From an uncultured Clostridia bacterium (GTDB lineage: Bacteria; Bacillota; Clostridia; Lachnospirales; CAG-274), in NCBI GenBank assembly GCA_947627425.1, contig CANQVZ010000013.1, positions 1-49,342 of the forward strand: 49,342 nucleotides of DNA, given 5' to 3'. The position numbers were made by a program, and so were the translations under genes. This document shows, piece after piece, positions 16,355 to 24,982 of this stretch (its first letter is position 1; every line of letters starts with the position of its first letter). Under the pieces are notes generated by a model. That model worked only from the letters and a program-made list of their open reading frames with translations. It was not told where the DNA came from and did not search any database.

Positions 16355-16417
16355 TATTTTGTAAATTATTTAAAACGATTATTATATTTATAAAAACATA
16401 TTAAAGGAGGAATTTTA

Positions 16418-18202
16418 ATGAAACTGAAAAAGATAACGAGCTTTATTCTGGCGCTTATTATGACTTTGTCAAGCCTTAATATGTGCTTTGCCGAAACAAG
16501 TATGAATGGTGTGAAAGAAACGGCTAATATCGATAAAGTAGTGTCAGAGGCAGCGGTAGATTATGGCATAAGCCTTACAGCCGTTTCTAACGATGTTGCT
16601 TATGCTGTCGAGGGCGGATATATTTATTTCAACAAAAACACGGGCGAGATAATGGAAGCCGACAAAAGCATAACAAGCGCAGATATACCGAGCAGGATAT
16701 CGGGCGTAAGTGTTACAAGCATTGCTGCAAGTGCATTTAAGGATTGTAACAATCTTGTAAGCATAAATATTCCCGATAGTGTTACAGGTATAGGTAACGA
16801 AGCATTTTCAGGCTGTTCTGCATTGAAAAGCATAAAGATACCAAAAAACAATTATGCCATAGGTTATAACACTTTTTATGGATGTACTTCTCTTGAAAGT
16901 GTTGAAATTCTGTCGGCAGAATTTATAGGACAAGAAGCTTTTTATAATTGCGGTAATTTGACTTCTGTAAAATTGCCAAATAATCTTACAAAAATAGGTA
17001 TATCCGCATTTGAGGGTTGTAGCAATTTAAAAAACATAACAATCCCCAACAGTGTAACTTTAATAAATGATTATGCTTTTTTGGGTTGTTCTGAATTAAG
17101 TAATATTGTATTATCTGACAATCTTGTAACGATTGGTGAAGGTGCTTTTTGGGTTTGCTATAGATTAAACAATATTGTGTTACCTGATAGTCTTACGGAA
17201 ATAGGTGATGAGGCTTTTTTTGCCACATCTTTAACAAGTGTTACAATACCTAAAAATGTTAAACAAATAGGTGTGCGTTGCTTTGGAGGTTATACATTTA
17301 ATAATACTGTTCCACCGAGTTTAAAAGAAATAAAAGTATCTAATGAAAATATTTATTATGATGTTATAGACGGCATATTATTCAGAAATAATGGCACAGA
17401 ATTGGTTTATTGTCCTCCTGCAATGAATATTCAGGATTATATTATTCCCGATAAAGTAATAAATATTAAAGATTATGCTTTTAATCAGCAAATTAATTTA
17501 AAGAGTATAATAATCACAGATAATATTTCTTCAATTAACTCTAAAGTATTTTCCGGTTGTACTTCATTGACAAGCATTACAATTCCAAAAAGTGTTACGT
17601 CTATAGGTGATAGTGCATTTGCTAGTTGTACATCGTTGACAAGTATAACGATTCCCGATAGTATTACTTCTATCGGTGATGCCGCATTTATGCAATGTGA
17701 AAAACTTGTAAAAATAAATATCCCCAATAGTGTTATTTCTATTGGTGCTGATGCGTTTGAGAGTTGCACATCGCTGACAAATATAAGTATTCCCGATAGC
17801 GTTAATCATATCGGCAATTATGCCTTTTATGATTGCATTTCATTGACAAGTATAAATATCCCCAACAATGTTACCTATATTGGTGATTATGCCTTTAATG
17901 GCTGTGATGGAGAAAAACTGACATTCTATGTAAAACAAAATTCTTATGCCGACACATGGGCAAAGCAGAATGGCTTTAAGGTATCATACGGCACACCGCC
18001 CGCAGAAGGCAAAAAAGGCGACATAAACGGCGACGGCAAAATAAGTGCCATGGATTCCATGATAATATCACAGCTTGTTTCTGAAGTAAGAAAAGATGAT
18101 ACACAATATGGCATTTCCGATATAAACGGCGATAATAAGGTAAGCGCCCTTGATGCAATGATGATAGCTCAGTTCGTTTCGGGACAGAGAGCTTCATTAT
18201 AA
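16418..18202 (+). CDS. secreted leucine-rich-repeat protein with C-terminal type I dockerin
   Basis: 594 residues. A clear signal peptide (about 1-25, Lys-rich start, cleavage near CFAET) is followed by roughly fifteen BspA-type LRR_5 repeats of about 23 residues (residues 88-510; pattern IPDSVTSIGDAAFxxCxxL). Residues 534-594 are a type I dockerin with two calcium-binding segments, DINGDGKISAMD and DINGDNKVSALD. LRR_5 proteins of gut bacteria often bind host or bacterial surface partners; the dockerin should lock the protein to a cohesin. The next gene encodes one. A GGAGG site precedes the ATG. The repeats make internal recombination likely, and the gene is more AT-rich than its flanks. Confidence 0.92.
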   Translation: MKLKKITSFILALIMTLSSLNMCFAETSMNGVKETANIDKVVSEAAVDYGISLTAVSNDVAYAVEGGYIYFNKNTGEIMEADKSITSADIPSRISGVSVTSIAASAFKDCNNLVSINIPDSVTGIGNEAFSGCSALKSIKIPKNNYAIGYNTFYGCTSLESVEILSAEFIGQEAFYNCGNLTSVKLPNNLTKIGISAFEGCSNLKNITIPNSVTLINDYAFLGCSELSNIVLSDNLVTIGEGAFWVCYRLNNIVLPDSLTEIGDEAFFATSLTSVTIPKNVKQIGVRCFGGYTFNNTVPPSLKEIKVSNENIYYDVIDGILFRNNGTELVYCPPAMNIQDYIIPDKVINIKDYAFNQQINLKSIIITDNISSINSKVFSGCTSLTSITIPKSVTSIGDSAFASCTSLTSITIPDSITSIGDAAFMQCEKLVKINIPNSVISIGADAFESCTSLTNISIPDSVNHIGNYAFYDCISLTSINIPNNVTYIGDYAFNGCDGEKLTFYVKQNSYADTWAKQNGFKVSYGTPPAEGKKGDINGDGKISAMDSMIISQLVSEVRKDDTQYGISDINGDNKVSALDAMMIAQFVSGQRASL

Positions 18203-18230
18203 ATAAACTAAAGAAAAGGAGACGAAGTAA

Positions 18231-19640
18231 ATGAAAAGCTTCAAAAAAATCATGGCGCTTATGTTAGCTGCTATGCTGACATTGGCGCCGACAATGGCTG
18301 TCAATACAATGGCGGCAAATTCAGCAACCATAACCATAAGCGTTGACAAGGCAACGGTCAATGTAGGTGACGAGGTACATTGTAAAATAAACATCTCGGA
18401 CAATACGGGCTGGGGCTCTATAACCTTCGGACTTGTATATGACAACAAGGTGCTTCAATATGTAAGTCATACAGCAGGCAGTGCAATAGGCGGAGCAGGT
18501 TCATCGCTTCATGATAACAACGGTGAATTTAAAATGGCTATATATGTAAGCACTCTGGACAATATCACCGAAAACGGTACATTGGCGGATATTACATTCA
18601 AGGCTATAGGTGAGGGAAGCACAGGTCTTACCTCGGATAAGGAAATGGAAGAAATGACTACAGCCGATTTGGATCCGTTATATCTGAATGTAAAGGTAAA
18701 TGAATGTACGGTAACGGTTGCAAAGAAAGCAACGACTTCATCTACAACAACGACAACTACGACCACAACAACGACTACAACGACTGAGACCTCAACTCAG
18801 CCGACAACATCACAGGCTACAACTAAGGCACCCGTGACGCAGGCAACGACTAAAGCACCCGTAACACAGGCAACTACAAAAGCTCCTGCTACACAGGCAA
18901 CTACAAAAGCTCCTGCAACGCAGGCAACAACTAAAGCACCTGTTACACAGACGACAACTAAGGCACCCGTAACACAGGCAACCACACAGGCTGTGACCGA
19001 GAAAGCTACGGAGACCACAACCAAGGCAGTTGTAACCGAAACAGGCACGGAGACCACCACAAAGAAGGATCCTACAGGCGGAAGAGGTCCTTCGGGCGGC
19101 GGAGGAGGTTCATCATCGTCATCAAATAAGACCACAACGACCGAGGCAACTACGGAAGCAACAACCTCAAAGTCAGCTTCTAAGTCCGAGCCCAAGACAG
19201 AGGCGACTACCGCAGCGCCCGCTCTTTCAAATACCGTAAAGGTAACTATAGGCAATAGATCCGTAGTTATAGGCAACAAGGAATACACTGTCGATGCAGC
19301 TCCCTACATACAGACAGCTTCAAATTCAACCCTCGTTCCTCTCCGCTTTGTAGCTCTCGCAATAGCGGGCGGCGATGTATCGGATGCCGACAACAGCAAG
19401 GCTGTAACATGGGATGCAATCACTAAGACGGCAACAATAAGCTTCGGCGGAACCGTACAATTCACCGCAGGAAGCAATGTAATGACCGTAAACGGCAAAC
19501 AGCAGACCATGGACAACGGCGTCAAGGCTGAAATAGTTGACGGCAGGATGTTCGTTCCCTTCAGGGCATTAGGCAACGCTCTTGGCGTTCAGGTCGACTG
19601 GGACGCAGATACCAGAACAGCCATATACAATGTAAAATAA
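18231..19640 (+). CDS. secreted single-cohesin protein with Thr-rich linker and CuAO_N-type C-terminal module
   Basis: 469 residues. A signal peptide (1-28) is followed by a cohesin-like beta-sandwich (about 32-165: VNVGDEVHCKINIS, FGLVYDNKVLQY, ENGTLADITFKA). Then comes a low-complexity linker with a 14-Thr run (172-185) and six or so nine-residue repeats of the type TTKAPVTQA (from residue 197), then a Gly/Ser hinge. Residues 334-469 form a copper-amine-oxidase N-terminal-like stalk module (STLVPLRFVA, MFVPFRALGNALG). The preceding gene, 28 bp upstream, encodes a dockerin, so the two are probably cotranscribed partners. There is no LPXTG or SLH motif; how the protein is held at the surface is unknown. 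Confidence 0.88.
   Translation: MKSFKKIMALMLAAMLTLAPTMAVNTMAANSATITISVDKATVNVGDEVHCKINISDNTGWGSITFGLVYDNKVLQYVSHTAGSAIGGAGSSLHDNNGEFKMAIYVSTLDNITENGTLADITFKAIGEGSTGLTSDKEMEEMTTADLDPLYLNVKVNECTVTVAKKATTSSTTTTTTTTTTTTTTETSTQPTTSQATTKAPVTQATTKAPVTQATTKAPATQATTKAPATQATTKAPVTQTTTKAPVTQATTQAVTEKATETTTKAVVTETGTETTTKKDPTGGRGPSGGGGGSSSSSNKTTTTEATTEATTSKSASKSEPKTEATTAAPALSNTVKVTIGNRSVVIGNKEYTVDAAPYIQTASNSTLVPLRFVALAIAGGDVSDADNSKAVTWDAITKTATISFGGTVQFTAGSNVMTVNGKQQTMDNGVKAEIVDGRMFVPFRALGNALGVQVDWDADTRTAIYNVK
18816..18985 (+). repeat. tandem 27-bp coding repeat in the cohesin-protein linker
   Basis: About six in-frame copies of a 27-base unit encode TTKAP(V/A)TQ(A/T). Codons vary between copies (ACT/ACA, CCC/CCT), so the repeats are old or selected at protein level rather than freshly duplicated. 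The Thr/Pro-rich composition suggests an extended, possibly glycosylated spacer. Confidence 0.8.
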
Positions 19641-19656
19641 TATTCCATTTCACAAT

Positions 19657-19688
19657 AAAAGGACAACATCGAAAGGTGTTGTCCTTTT
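19657..19688. terminator. bidirectional terminator after the cohesin gene
   Basis: AAAAGGACAACA (19657-19668) pairs with TGTTGTCCTTTT (19677-19688): a 12-bp stem with T tracts on both strands. It ends the dockerin-cohesin unit and the convergent ridA-ilvA unit. Confidence 0.93.
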
Positions 19689-19706
19689 GCATTGCCTATA
19701 TTTTTT

Positions 19707-20003
19707 TTATTCCGTAGGCTTTGAAAATGCCTCGATATATATTGCTATAACATACACAGAAAAGAGTATAAGCCCTATCCACGAAAAATATATACCGCCC
19801 TGACCGAGAACATTGCTTATTCTCTCGCCGCTGCTGTCTATATAGCGCGCTATATTCACAAACTGAAATACTATACTTAGCCATGTGACGGTACATACAA
19901 ACAGCTTGATATATTTTTTTGCGTTTGCACTCAATTTGCATTTTTTTATTATTAAAAAAACGAAAATTACAGCTATGACGGGAATTATGAATATCAATGG
20001 CAT
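19707..20003 (-). CDS. small three-helix membrane protein, unknown function
   Basis: 98 residues with three hydrophobic helices (about 3-20, 31-52 and 70-92). I do not recognise a family. AAGGAGG lies at good distance before the ATG. It is 31 bp downstream of ilvA on the same strand with no terminator between, so it is probably the last gene of the tRNA-Leu/ridA/ilvA transcript. Confidence 0.7.
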   Translation of the reverse strand: MPLIFIIPVIAVIFVFLIIKKCKLSANAKKYIKLFVCTVTWLSIVFQFVNIARYIDSSGERISNVLGQGGIYFSWIGLILFSVYVIAIYIEAFSKPTE

Positions 20004-20034
20004 AAAATTTTCCTCCTTTGTAAGTGGACAGCAG

Positions 20035-21231
20035 CTATTCTACTATCTTAAAGCCCTCGCTTTTAAGCGCATTGACAATTGTTTCTATATGCTCGTGATC
20101 CCTTGTTTCTATCCTCAGGTCGAGTATGCACGAAACTATGTCTATATTCAGATCGTATCTGTCGTGGTGTATTGAAACAATGTTGCCGCCAAGTCCCGCA
20201 ATTATCCTTGACACAGCCTCCAGCTGACCCGGCTTGTCCGTGAGCGCGATCTTTATTGTAAGAGAGCGTCCCGAGCTCAAAAGACCTCTGGATATTATAC
20301 GGGAAAGTATCGTAACATCTATATTTCCGCCCGAAACAAGACAGCACACCTTTTTGCCCTTTATGTCCACCTTGTTGAACATGGCTGCGGCAACGGCAGC
20401 CGCGCCTGCGCCCTCGGCTACCATTTTCTGCTGCTCCATAAGCGCAAGAATAGCTGAAGCCACCTCATCATCGCTTACGGTAACGACCTTATCCACATAT
20501 TTTGAGCATATCTCAAATGTATTTTCGCCCGGTGTTTTAACGGCAATACCGTCCGCAATGGTCTTTACATTGTCCAGATTTACTATCTGCTCTTTTTTGA
20601 GCGACATATACATAGAAGGCGCGCCCTCCGATTGTACGCCGTATACCTTGCAGTCGGGATTGAGAGACTTTATGGCAAAGGCAACGCCCGATATAAGTCC
20701 GCCGCCGCCCACAGGCACGATGACCGCGTCAATTTCCGGGAGCTGCTCCAATATCTCAAGACCTATGGTGCCTTGACCCGCTATCACATCCACATCATTG
20801 AACGGATGAATAAATGTATAGCCCATTTCGTCCTTAAGTTCCATAGCTTTTGCGTAGGCGTCATCATATACGCCCTTCACAAGACATATATCTGCGCCAT
20901 AGCCCTTTGTTGCCTCCACCTTTGATATGGGTGCGCCGTCGGGCAGGCAAATGAGCGACTTGATACCGTTTGCAGTAGCAGCAAGCGCAACGCCCTGAGC
21001 GTGATTGCCCGCAGAGCAGGCTATAACTCCCTTTTTCTTGTCCTCATCGCTCAGCTGAGAGATCTTGTAATAAGCGCCTCTCACCTTGAATGAGCCTGTT
21101 ATCTGCAAATTTTCCGTCTTTAAATATATATCCGCCTCCGGGTTGAGGTCGGGAGCCTGTATAACGGCAGTATCTCTTATAACATTTTTAAGCGTGTATG
21201 CCGCATGATACACTCTGTCTAAAGTCAGCAT
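20035..21231 (-). CDS. ilvA: threonine ammonia-lyase (threonine dehydratase)
   Basis: 398 residues. A PLP-dependent fold type II enzyme that deaminates threonine to 2-oxobutyrate, the first step to isoleucine or a catabolic route. The PLP lysine is Lys49 in TGSFKVRGAYYK, and the phosphate-binding loop VGGGGLISG is present. The C-terminal 75 residues form one ACT domain, as in the short IlvA/TdcB-type enzymes, which suggests amino acid control. The ATG after AAGGAG was chosen; that site overlaps the ridA stop codon region (11-bp spacing). Coupling with RidA, which clears the reactive enamine this enzyme releases, is biochemically sensible. Confidence 0.94.
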   Translation of the reverse strand: MLTLDRVYHAAYTLKNVIRDTAVIQAPDLNPEADIYLKTENLQITGSFKVRGAYYKISQLSDEDKKKGVIACSAGNHAQGVALAATANGIKSLICLPDGAPISKVEATKGYGADICLVKGVYDDAYAKAMELKDEMGYTFIHPFNDVDVIAGQGTIGLEILEQLPEIDAVIVPVGGGGLISGVAFAIKSLNPDCKVYGVQSEGAPSMYMSLKKEQIVNLDNVKTIADGIAVKTPGENTFEICSKYVDKVVTVSDDEVASAILALMEQQKMVAEGAGAAAVAAAMFNKVDIKGKKVCCLVSGGNIDVTILSRIISRGLLSSGRSLTIKIALTDKPGQLEAVSRIIAGLGGNIVSIHHDRYDLNIDIVSCILDLRIETRDHEHIETIVNALKSEGFKIVE

Positions 21232-21241
21232 AATTTTCTCC

Positions 21242-21688
21242 TTACTTGGTCGCAATTACTTCCACCTCGCAAAGCGCCCCTTTGGGAAGTGCGCTTACTT
21301 CAACGCATGAACGCGCGGGCTTGGTGGTGAAATACTTTGCGTAAACTTCGTTAAATTTCTCAAAATCGTTTATATCGGCAAGAAAACAGGTGGTCTTGAC
21401 TACCTTTTCCATTGATGAGTCCGCCATATCCAGTATTGCGGCAATGTTTTTCATCACCTGCTCCGCCTGACCTTCGATATCCGTTGCGACGATTTTGTTC
21501 TTGTCTGGGTCGAGCGCTATCTGACCCGATGTAAAAACTAAATTGTCAAGTACCATTGCCTGAGAATAGGGACCTATCGCCATGGGCGCAAAATAAGTGC
21601 TTACAGGGCTTATCTTGCCCTGCTCGGGCAGTGAAACAAACACTGCACTTCCGTCACTTGATACTCCGCTTGTAAATCTTTGAGCCAT
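21242..21688 (-). CDS. ridA: RidA family enamine/imine deaminase
   Basis: 148 residues. From residue 24 onward it is a standard RidA (KISPVSTYFAPMAIGPYSQA, the catalytic Arg in the PARSCVEV stretch and the acidic end at ALCEVEVIA). It hydrolyses 2-aminocrotonate and related enamines made by PLP dehydratases. The first about 23 residues are an extra N-terminal extension not usual in the family; the start follows GGAGG by six bases and is well supported. It precedes ilvA, the source of its substrate, and lies 40 bp downstream of the tRNA-Leu gene with no terminator visible between them. Confidence 0.93.
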   Translation of the reverse strand: MAQRFTSGVSSDGSAVFVSLPEQGKISPVSTYFAPMAIGPYSQAMVLDNLVFTSGQIALDPDKNKIVATDIEGQAEQVMKNIAAILDMADSSMEKVVKTTCFLADINDFEKFNEVYAKYFTTKPARSCVEVSALPKGALCEVEVIATK

Positions 21689-21727
21689 ATTATATTCCTC
21701 CTGTTGATATATTTTTATACATAAAAC

Positions 21728-21807
21728 TGCGGACAAGGGGACTTGAACCCCTACTCCGAAGAACCGGATCCTAAATCCGGCGCGTCTGCCGATTCCGCCA
21801 TGTCCGC
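21728..21807 (-). tRNA. tRNA-Leu (anticodon TAG)
   Basis: The minus strand folds into a cloverleaf with a GCGGACA/TGTCCGC acceptor stem, A discriminator, GGTTCAAGTCC T-loop, an anticodon arm CCGGA-TTTAGGA-TCCGG and a class II variable arm (TTCTTCGGAGT). The anticodon TAG reads CUN leucine codons. CCA is not encoded. It follows a full-consensus promoter and is followed by ridA. Confidence 0.94.
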
Positions 21808-21859
21808 ATAAACCCGTGTGCCTGCAAAAATATGAGTATTTAAGCCGTACACAAGGTTT

Positions 21860-21888
21860 ATTATATATGTTTGAAGCCGTTTTGTCAA
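21860..21888 (-). promoter_or_regulatory. consensus promoter for tRNA-Leu and probably ridA-ilvA
   Basis: On the minus strand TTGACA (21883-21888), 17 bases, TATAAT (21860-21865): a perfect sigma-A match about 53 bp ahead of the tRNA. No other good promoter and no terminator lie between the tRNA and ridA. Confidence 0.85.
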
Positions 21889-22005
21889 TAAAAAACAGCT
21901 GCCAAATCAGAGTTTTTATTAAAAAGTCATATAGTAAATCAAAAAATAGCCATTAACAAATACAAAATAATGCACGGGGTAAGCACAAACTTAGTCAAAT
22001 AAATA

Positions 22006-22034
22006 TTGCAATAATAATCTATATGTTGTAAAAT
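22006..22034 (+). promoter_or_regulatory. promoter of truA
   Basis: TTGCAA (22006-22011), 17 bases, TAAAAT (22029-22034), 37 bp before the truA start. Confidence 0.6.
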
Positions 22035-22071
22035 ATGCTTATGATATATCTCAGCTAAAGGAAAAAAGAAT

Positions 22072-22800
22072 ATGAACTACAAGATAGTAATGGAATATGA
22101 GGGCACTCATTATAAGGGCTGGCAAAGACAGCTCTCCACTCAAAACACTATACAAGGCGTTCTTGAAAATGCAATATTTGAGGCGACGGGCGAAACGGTC
22201 GAGGTGAACGGCTCGGGCAGGACGGACGCGGGAGTTCACGCTCTTGGGCAGACTGCCAATTTCAGGCTCAAAAATAACTATGATGAGCTTATGGACATTA
22301 TAAACGCCAAGCTTCCCGCAGACATAAGGATAATAAGCTGCAAGCCTGCGTCGGAGAGATTTCATGCCAGACTCAATGTCAAGTCAAAGACTTATTGCTA
22401 CAAAATAGACACATCGCCCAAAATGAATGTTTTTACAAGACGCACAATAAATCATTTCTGCTGTGAGCTGGATATCGAAAAAATGCGTCTTGCAGCCGAA
22501 AGGCTCATTGGCTTTCACGATTTCCGCGCCTTCTGCGCAAATAAAAGAATGAAGAAGTCTACGGAAAGGAATTTGTATTCGATAGATATTGTTCAGAACG
22601 GCAGCGAGATTTCATTTATATACAGAGGAAACGGCTTTTTGTACAACATGGTAAGGATACTGACGGGCACTATAATAGAAGTGGGCATGGGAAAAATGCA
22701 GCCCGAAGATATGGACGATATACTTGCTTCTCTCGACAGGAGCAGGGCAGGGATGACAATGCCCGCAAGAGGTCTTACGCTCGTCAGCGTGGAATACTAG
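22072..22800 (+). CDS. truA: tRNA pseudouridine(38-40) synthase TruA
   Basis: 242 residues. The catalytic Asp52 is in GSGRTDAGVHALGQ, and the GNGFLYNMVRI motif near residue 188 is the other family signature. It isomerises uridines 38-40 in the anticodon arm. The ATG follows AAAGGAAAAAAGA, a somewhat weak ribosome binding site. It lies alone between the tRNA-Leu divergent gene and wecB, and shares their direction only with the latter, 85 bp away. Confidence 0.96.
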   Translation: MNYKIVMEYEGTHYKGWQRQLSTQNTIQGVLENAIFEATGETVEVNGSGRTDAGVHALGQTANFRLKNNYDELMDIINAKLPADIRIISCKPASERFHARLNVKSKTYCYKIDTSPKMNVFTRRTINHFCCELDIEKMRLAAERLIGFHDFRAFCANKRMKKSTERNLYSIDIVQNGSEISFIYRGNGFLYNMVRILTGTIIEVGMGKMQPEDMDDILASLDRSRAGMTMPARGLTLVSVEY

Positions 22801-22885
22801 CAAATATATACATTATGCTGTTGAAAAATGATAAATTTTGTGATAAGCTAAAAGTATAAATACATTATTTTCAGAGGTGAATAAA

Positions 22886-24031
22886 ATGGAAAAAATCAAG
22901 GTAATGAGTATATTCGGCACTCGTCCCGAGGCAACCAAAATGGCGCCTCTTATAAAGGCTATGGATAAGTGCGATGAAATAGAACAGATAGTCTGTGTTA
23001 CGGCGCAGCACAGGGAAATGCTCGACCAGGTGCTTGAAATTTTCGATCTGCACCCAGACTACGATTTGGACATAATGACGCAGCGTCAGAGCCTCACGAG
23101 CATAACCACAAAGGCTCTCACGGGTCTTGAAGAGGTCATGGCGGAGGCAAAGCCCGACCTTGTGCTCGTTCACGGAGATACCACCACTACATTTGCGGGT
23201 TCGCTTGCCGCATTTTACAGCGGTATAAAGCTCGGTCATGTCGAAGCGGGTCTGAGAACATATGACAAAACACAGCCCTTCCCTGAGGAGATGAACAGAG
23301 TGCTCACGGGGCATATTGCAGACCTGCACTTTGCGCCCACGCCTCTTGCAAAGGAGCATCTTCTGAAAGAAAATATAAGTCCCGACGGCATATTCATAAC
23401 GGGCAATACTGCCGTTGACTGTCTTAAAACTACCATTACCGACGGCTTTGTGTTTGAGCTTGACGAGCTTAACAATATAGATTACAAAAACAAGAGAGTC
23501 ATAACAATGACGGCTCACAGACGCGAAAATCTGGGCGAGCCTCTTGAAAATATATGCAGGGCAGTTTTAAGGCTCACGGAGGACTATGAAGACATAGAAG
23601 TTGTATATGCCGTTCATTTCAATCCCGCCGTGAGAGAGGTTGCAAACCGTATACTCGGCGGACACGACAGAATACACCTTGTAGACCCTCTGGATATAAG
23701 GAATATGCACAACCTCATGAATCTCAGCTATCTTGTCATGACGGACAGCGGCGGCTTGCAGGAGGAGGTTCCCTCTATGGGTAAGCCCGTGCTTGTGCTG
23801 AGAAATGTTACCGAAAGACCCGAGGGCGTTGACGCAGGCACGCTTAAGCTTGCGGGAGTGCATGAGGATGAAATATACGCTCAGGCAAAGGAGCTTTTGG
23901 ACAACAAGGAAAGCTATGACAAAATGGTAGCAGCCAAAAATCCCTTCGGCGACGGCTATGCCGCAGAAAGGATAGTGGAGGCTATACGCTATCACTTCGG
24001 CTTCAGAAGCGACAGACCCGAGGACTATTAA
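22886..24031 (+). CDS. wecB: non-hydrolysing UDP-N-acetylglucosamine 2-epimerase
   Basis: 381 residues. GTRPEATKMAPLI at the start, the active-site segments HGDTTTTFA, HVEAGLRT, PFPEEMNR and TAHRREN, and the C-terminal DSGGLQEEVP with LRNVTERPE are all present. The enzyme interconverts UDP-GlcNAc and UDP-ManNAc, supplying ManNAc for teichoic acid linkage units or surface polysaccharide. The ATG ten bases after AGAGGTG was preferred to an upstream in-frame GTG that lies inside that site. No other polysaccharide gene is adjacent. A terminator follows. Confidence 0.95.
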   Translation: MEKIKVMSIFGTRPEATKMAPLIKAMDKCDEIEQIVCVTAQHREMLDQVLEIFDLHPDYDLDIMTQRQSLTSITTKALTGLEEVMAEAKPDLVLVHGDTTTTFAGSLAAFYSGIKLGHVEAGLRTYDKTQPFPEEMNRVLTGHIADLHFAPTPLAKEHLLKENISPDGIFITGNTAVDCLKTTITDGFVFELDELNNIDYKNKRVITMTAHRRENLGEPLENICRAVLRLTEDYEDIEVVYAVHFNPAVREVANRILGGHDRIHLVDPLDIRNMHNLMNLSYLVMTDSGGLQEEVPSMGKPVLVLRNVTERPEGVDAGTLKLAGVHEDEIYAQAKELLDNKESYDKMVAAKNPFGDGYAAERIVEAIRYHFGFRSDRPEDY

Positions 24032-24039
24032 AAATTATA

Positions 24040-24068
24040 AGGCTTGCCATATATCGGCGAGCCTTTTT
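24040..24068 (+). terminator. terminator of wecB
   Basis: AGGCTTGCC (24040-24048) pairs with GGCGAGCCT (24056-24064, one G-T pair), then Ts. Confidence 0.85.
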
Positions 24069-24082
24069 AAAGAGGTATATCT

Positions 24083-24982
24083 ATGAATAATATCAATTTC
24101 GGTATTCTCACATTTGTGCTTATATTTTACATATATTCCTTCTTCGGCTGGTGCTTTGAAAGCGCCTATGTTTCGTTGAAAAGTGGGAAGGCAGTCAACA
24201 GAGGCTTTATGAAGGGACCCTTCCTGCCCATATACGGCTTTGGCGGAGTTGCGATATTGTTTTCCACCACGCCCTTTATGTCAGACCCCGTGCTTGTGTA
24301 TATAGCCTCCGTTTTTACGGCAACGCTTCTGGAGCTTGTTACGGGCATAGTCATGGAGGCGCTTTTCAAGGTGCGCTATTGGGACTACAGCAATAATTTT
24401 TTGAACTACAGAGGCTATATCTGCCTTAAATCGAGCATAGCGTGGGGCTTTATGGGCGTACTCGTGGCGTATGTTATAAACGAGCCCTTCGCAGAAGCCA
24501 TAGAAAGCCTGCCCATATCCTTTATTCTGCCCGTTACGGCGCTTATTTCGTTTGTATTCGTTTACGACTTCGCGCAGTCCTTCAGAACGGCTTTCGGCTT
24601 GAGAACGGTCGTTATAGAGAGCGAAAAGCTTATGTCGGAGCTTAAGGAGATAAGAAACGGATTTGAAGAAGCCATAGAGAGGGAAAGAACAAAGGCGGAG
24701 GAGAGAAGGCGGGCGCTTGCCTCCGAGTTCAGAGAAAAGCTCGACAGGGCTTTCACCTATACCGAGGCGGACGAATATATAATGTCCAAGCTAGAGGAGC
24801 TTAAGAGCCTAAGCATAGAGGATAAGCTTGCACATTGGCGCAGCAGAAATGTCGAGCTTAAAAACGCCATAATGTCGCTTGACAGCAAAAAGCTCTCTCT
24901 CATAAAAAGAAATCCCTCCGCCCGCTCACATACCGGCATATTGAACGAGATAAGGGAATATAGAAAAAGAAATGAAAAATAG
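24083..24982 (+). CDS. CmpB-like membrane protein (putative ABC transporter type IV family)
   Basis: 299 residues. The first about 170 residues have four to five hydrophobic helices with the family features YSFFGWCFESAYVS and RGFMKGPFLPIYGFG near the N-terminus, and WDYSNNFLNYRGYICL in the middle. These match the family annotated as putative ABC-transporter type IV (CmpB-like). The C-terminal 120 residues are a charged, Glu/Arg-rich coiled coil (from about 178) predicted to be cytosolic. Function is unproven in the family, and no ATPase gene is adjacent. It starts after AGAGGT just past the wecB terminator. Confidence 0.82.
   Translation: MNNINFGILTFVLIFYIYSFFGWCFESAYVSLKSGKAVNRGFMKGPFLPIYGFGGVAILFSTTPFMSDPVLVYIASVFTATLLELVTGIVMEALFKVRYWDYSNNFLNYRGYICLKSSIAWGFMGVLVAYVINEPFAEAIESLPISFILPVTALISFVFVYDFAQSFRTAFGLRTVVIESEKLMSELKEIRNGFEEAIERERTKAEERRRALASEFREKLDRAFTYTEADEYIMSKLEELKSLSIEDKLAHWRSRNVELKNAIMSLDSKKLSLIKRNPSARSHTGILNEIREYRKRNEK

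Noticed and set aside
18740..19010. A CRISPR array or other non-coding tandem repeat in the Thr-rich region
   Set aside because: The repeats are in frame, vary at third codon positions and encode a Thr/Pro linker; there are no spacers of constant length.
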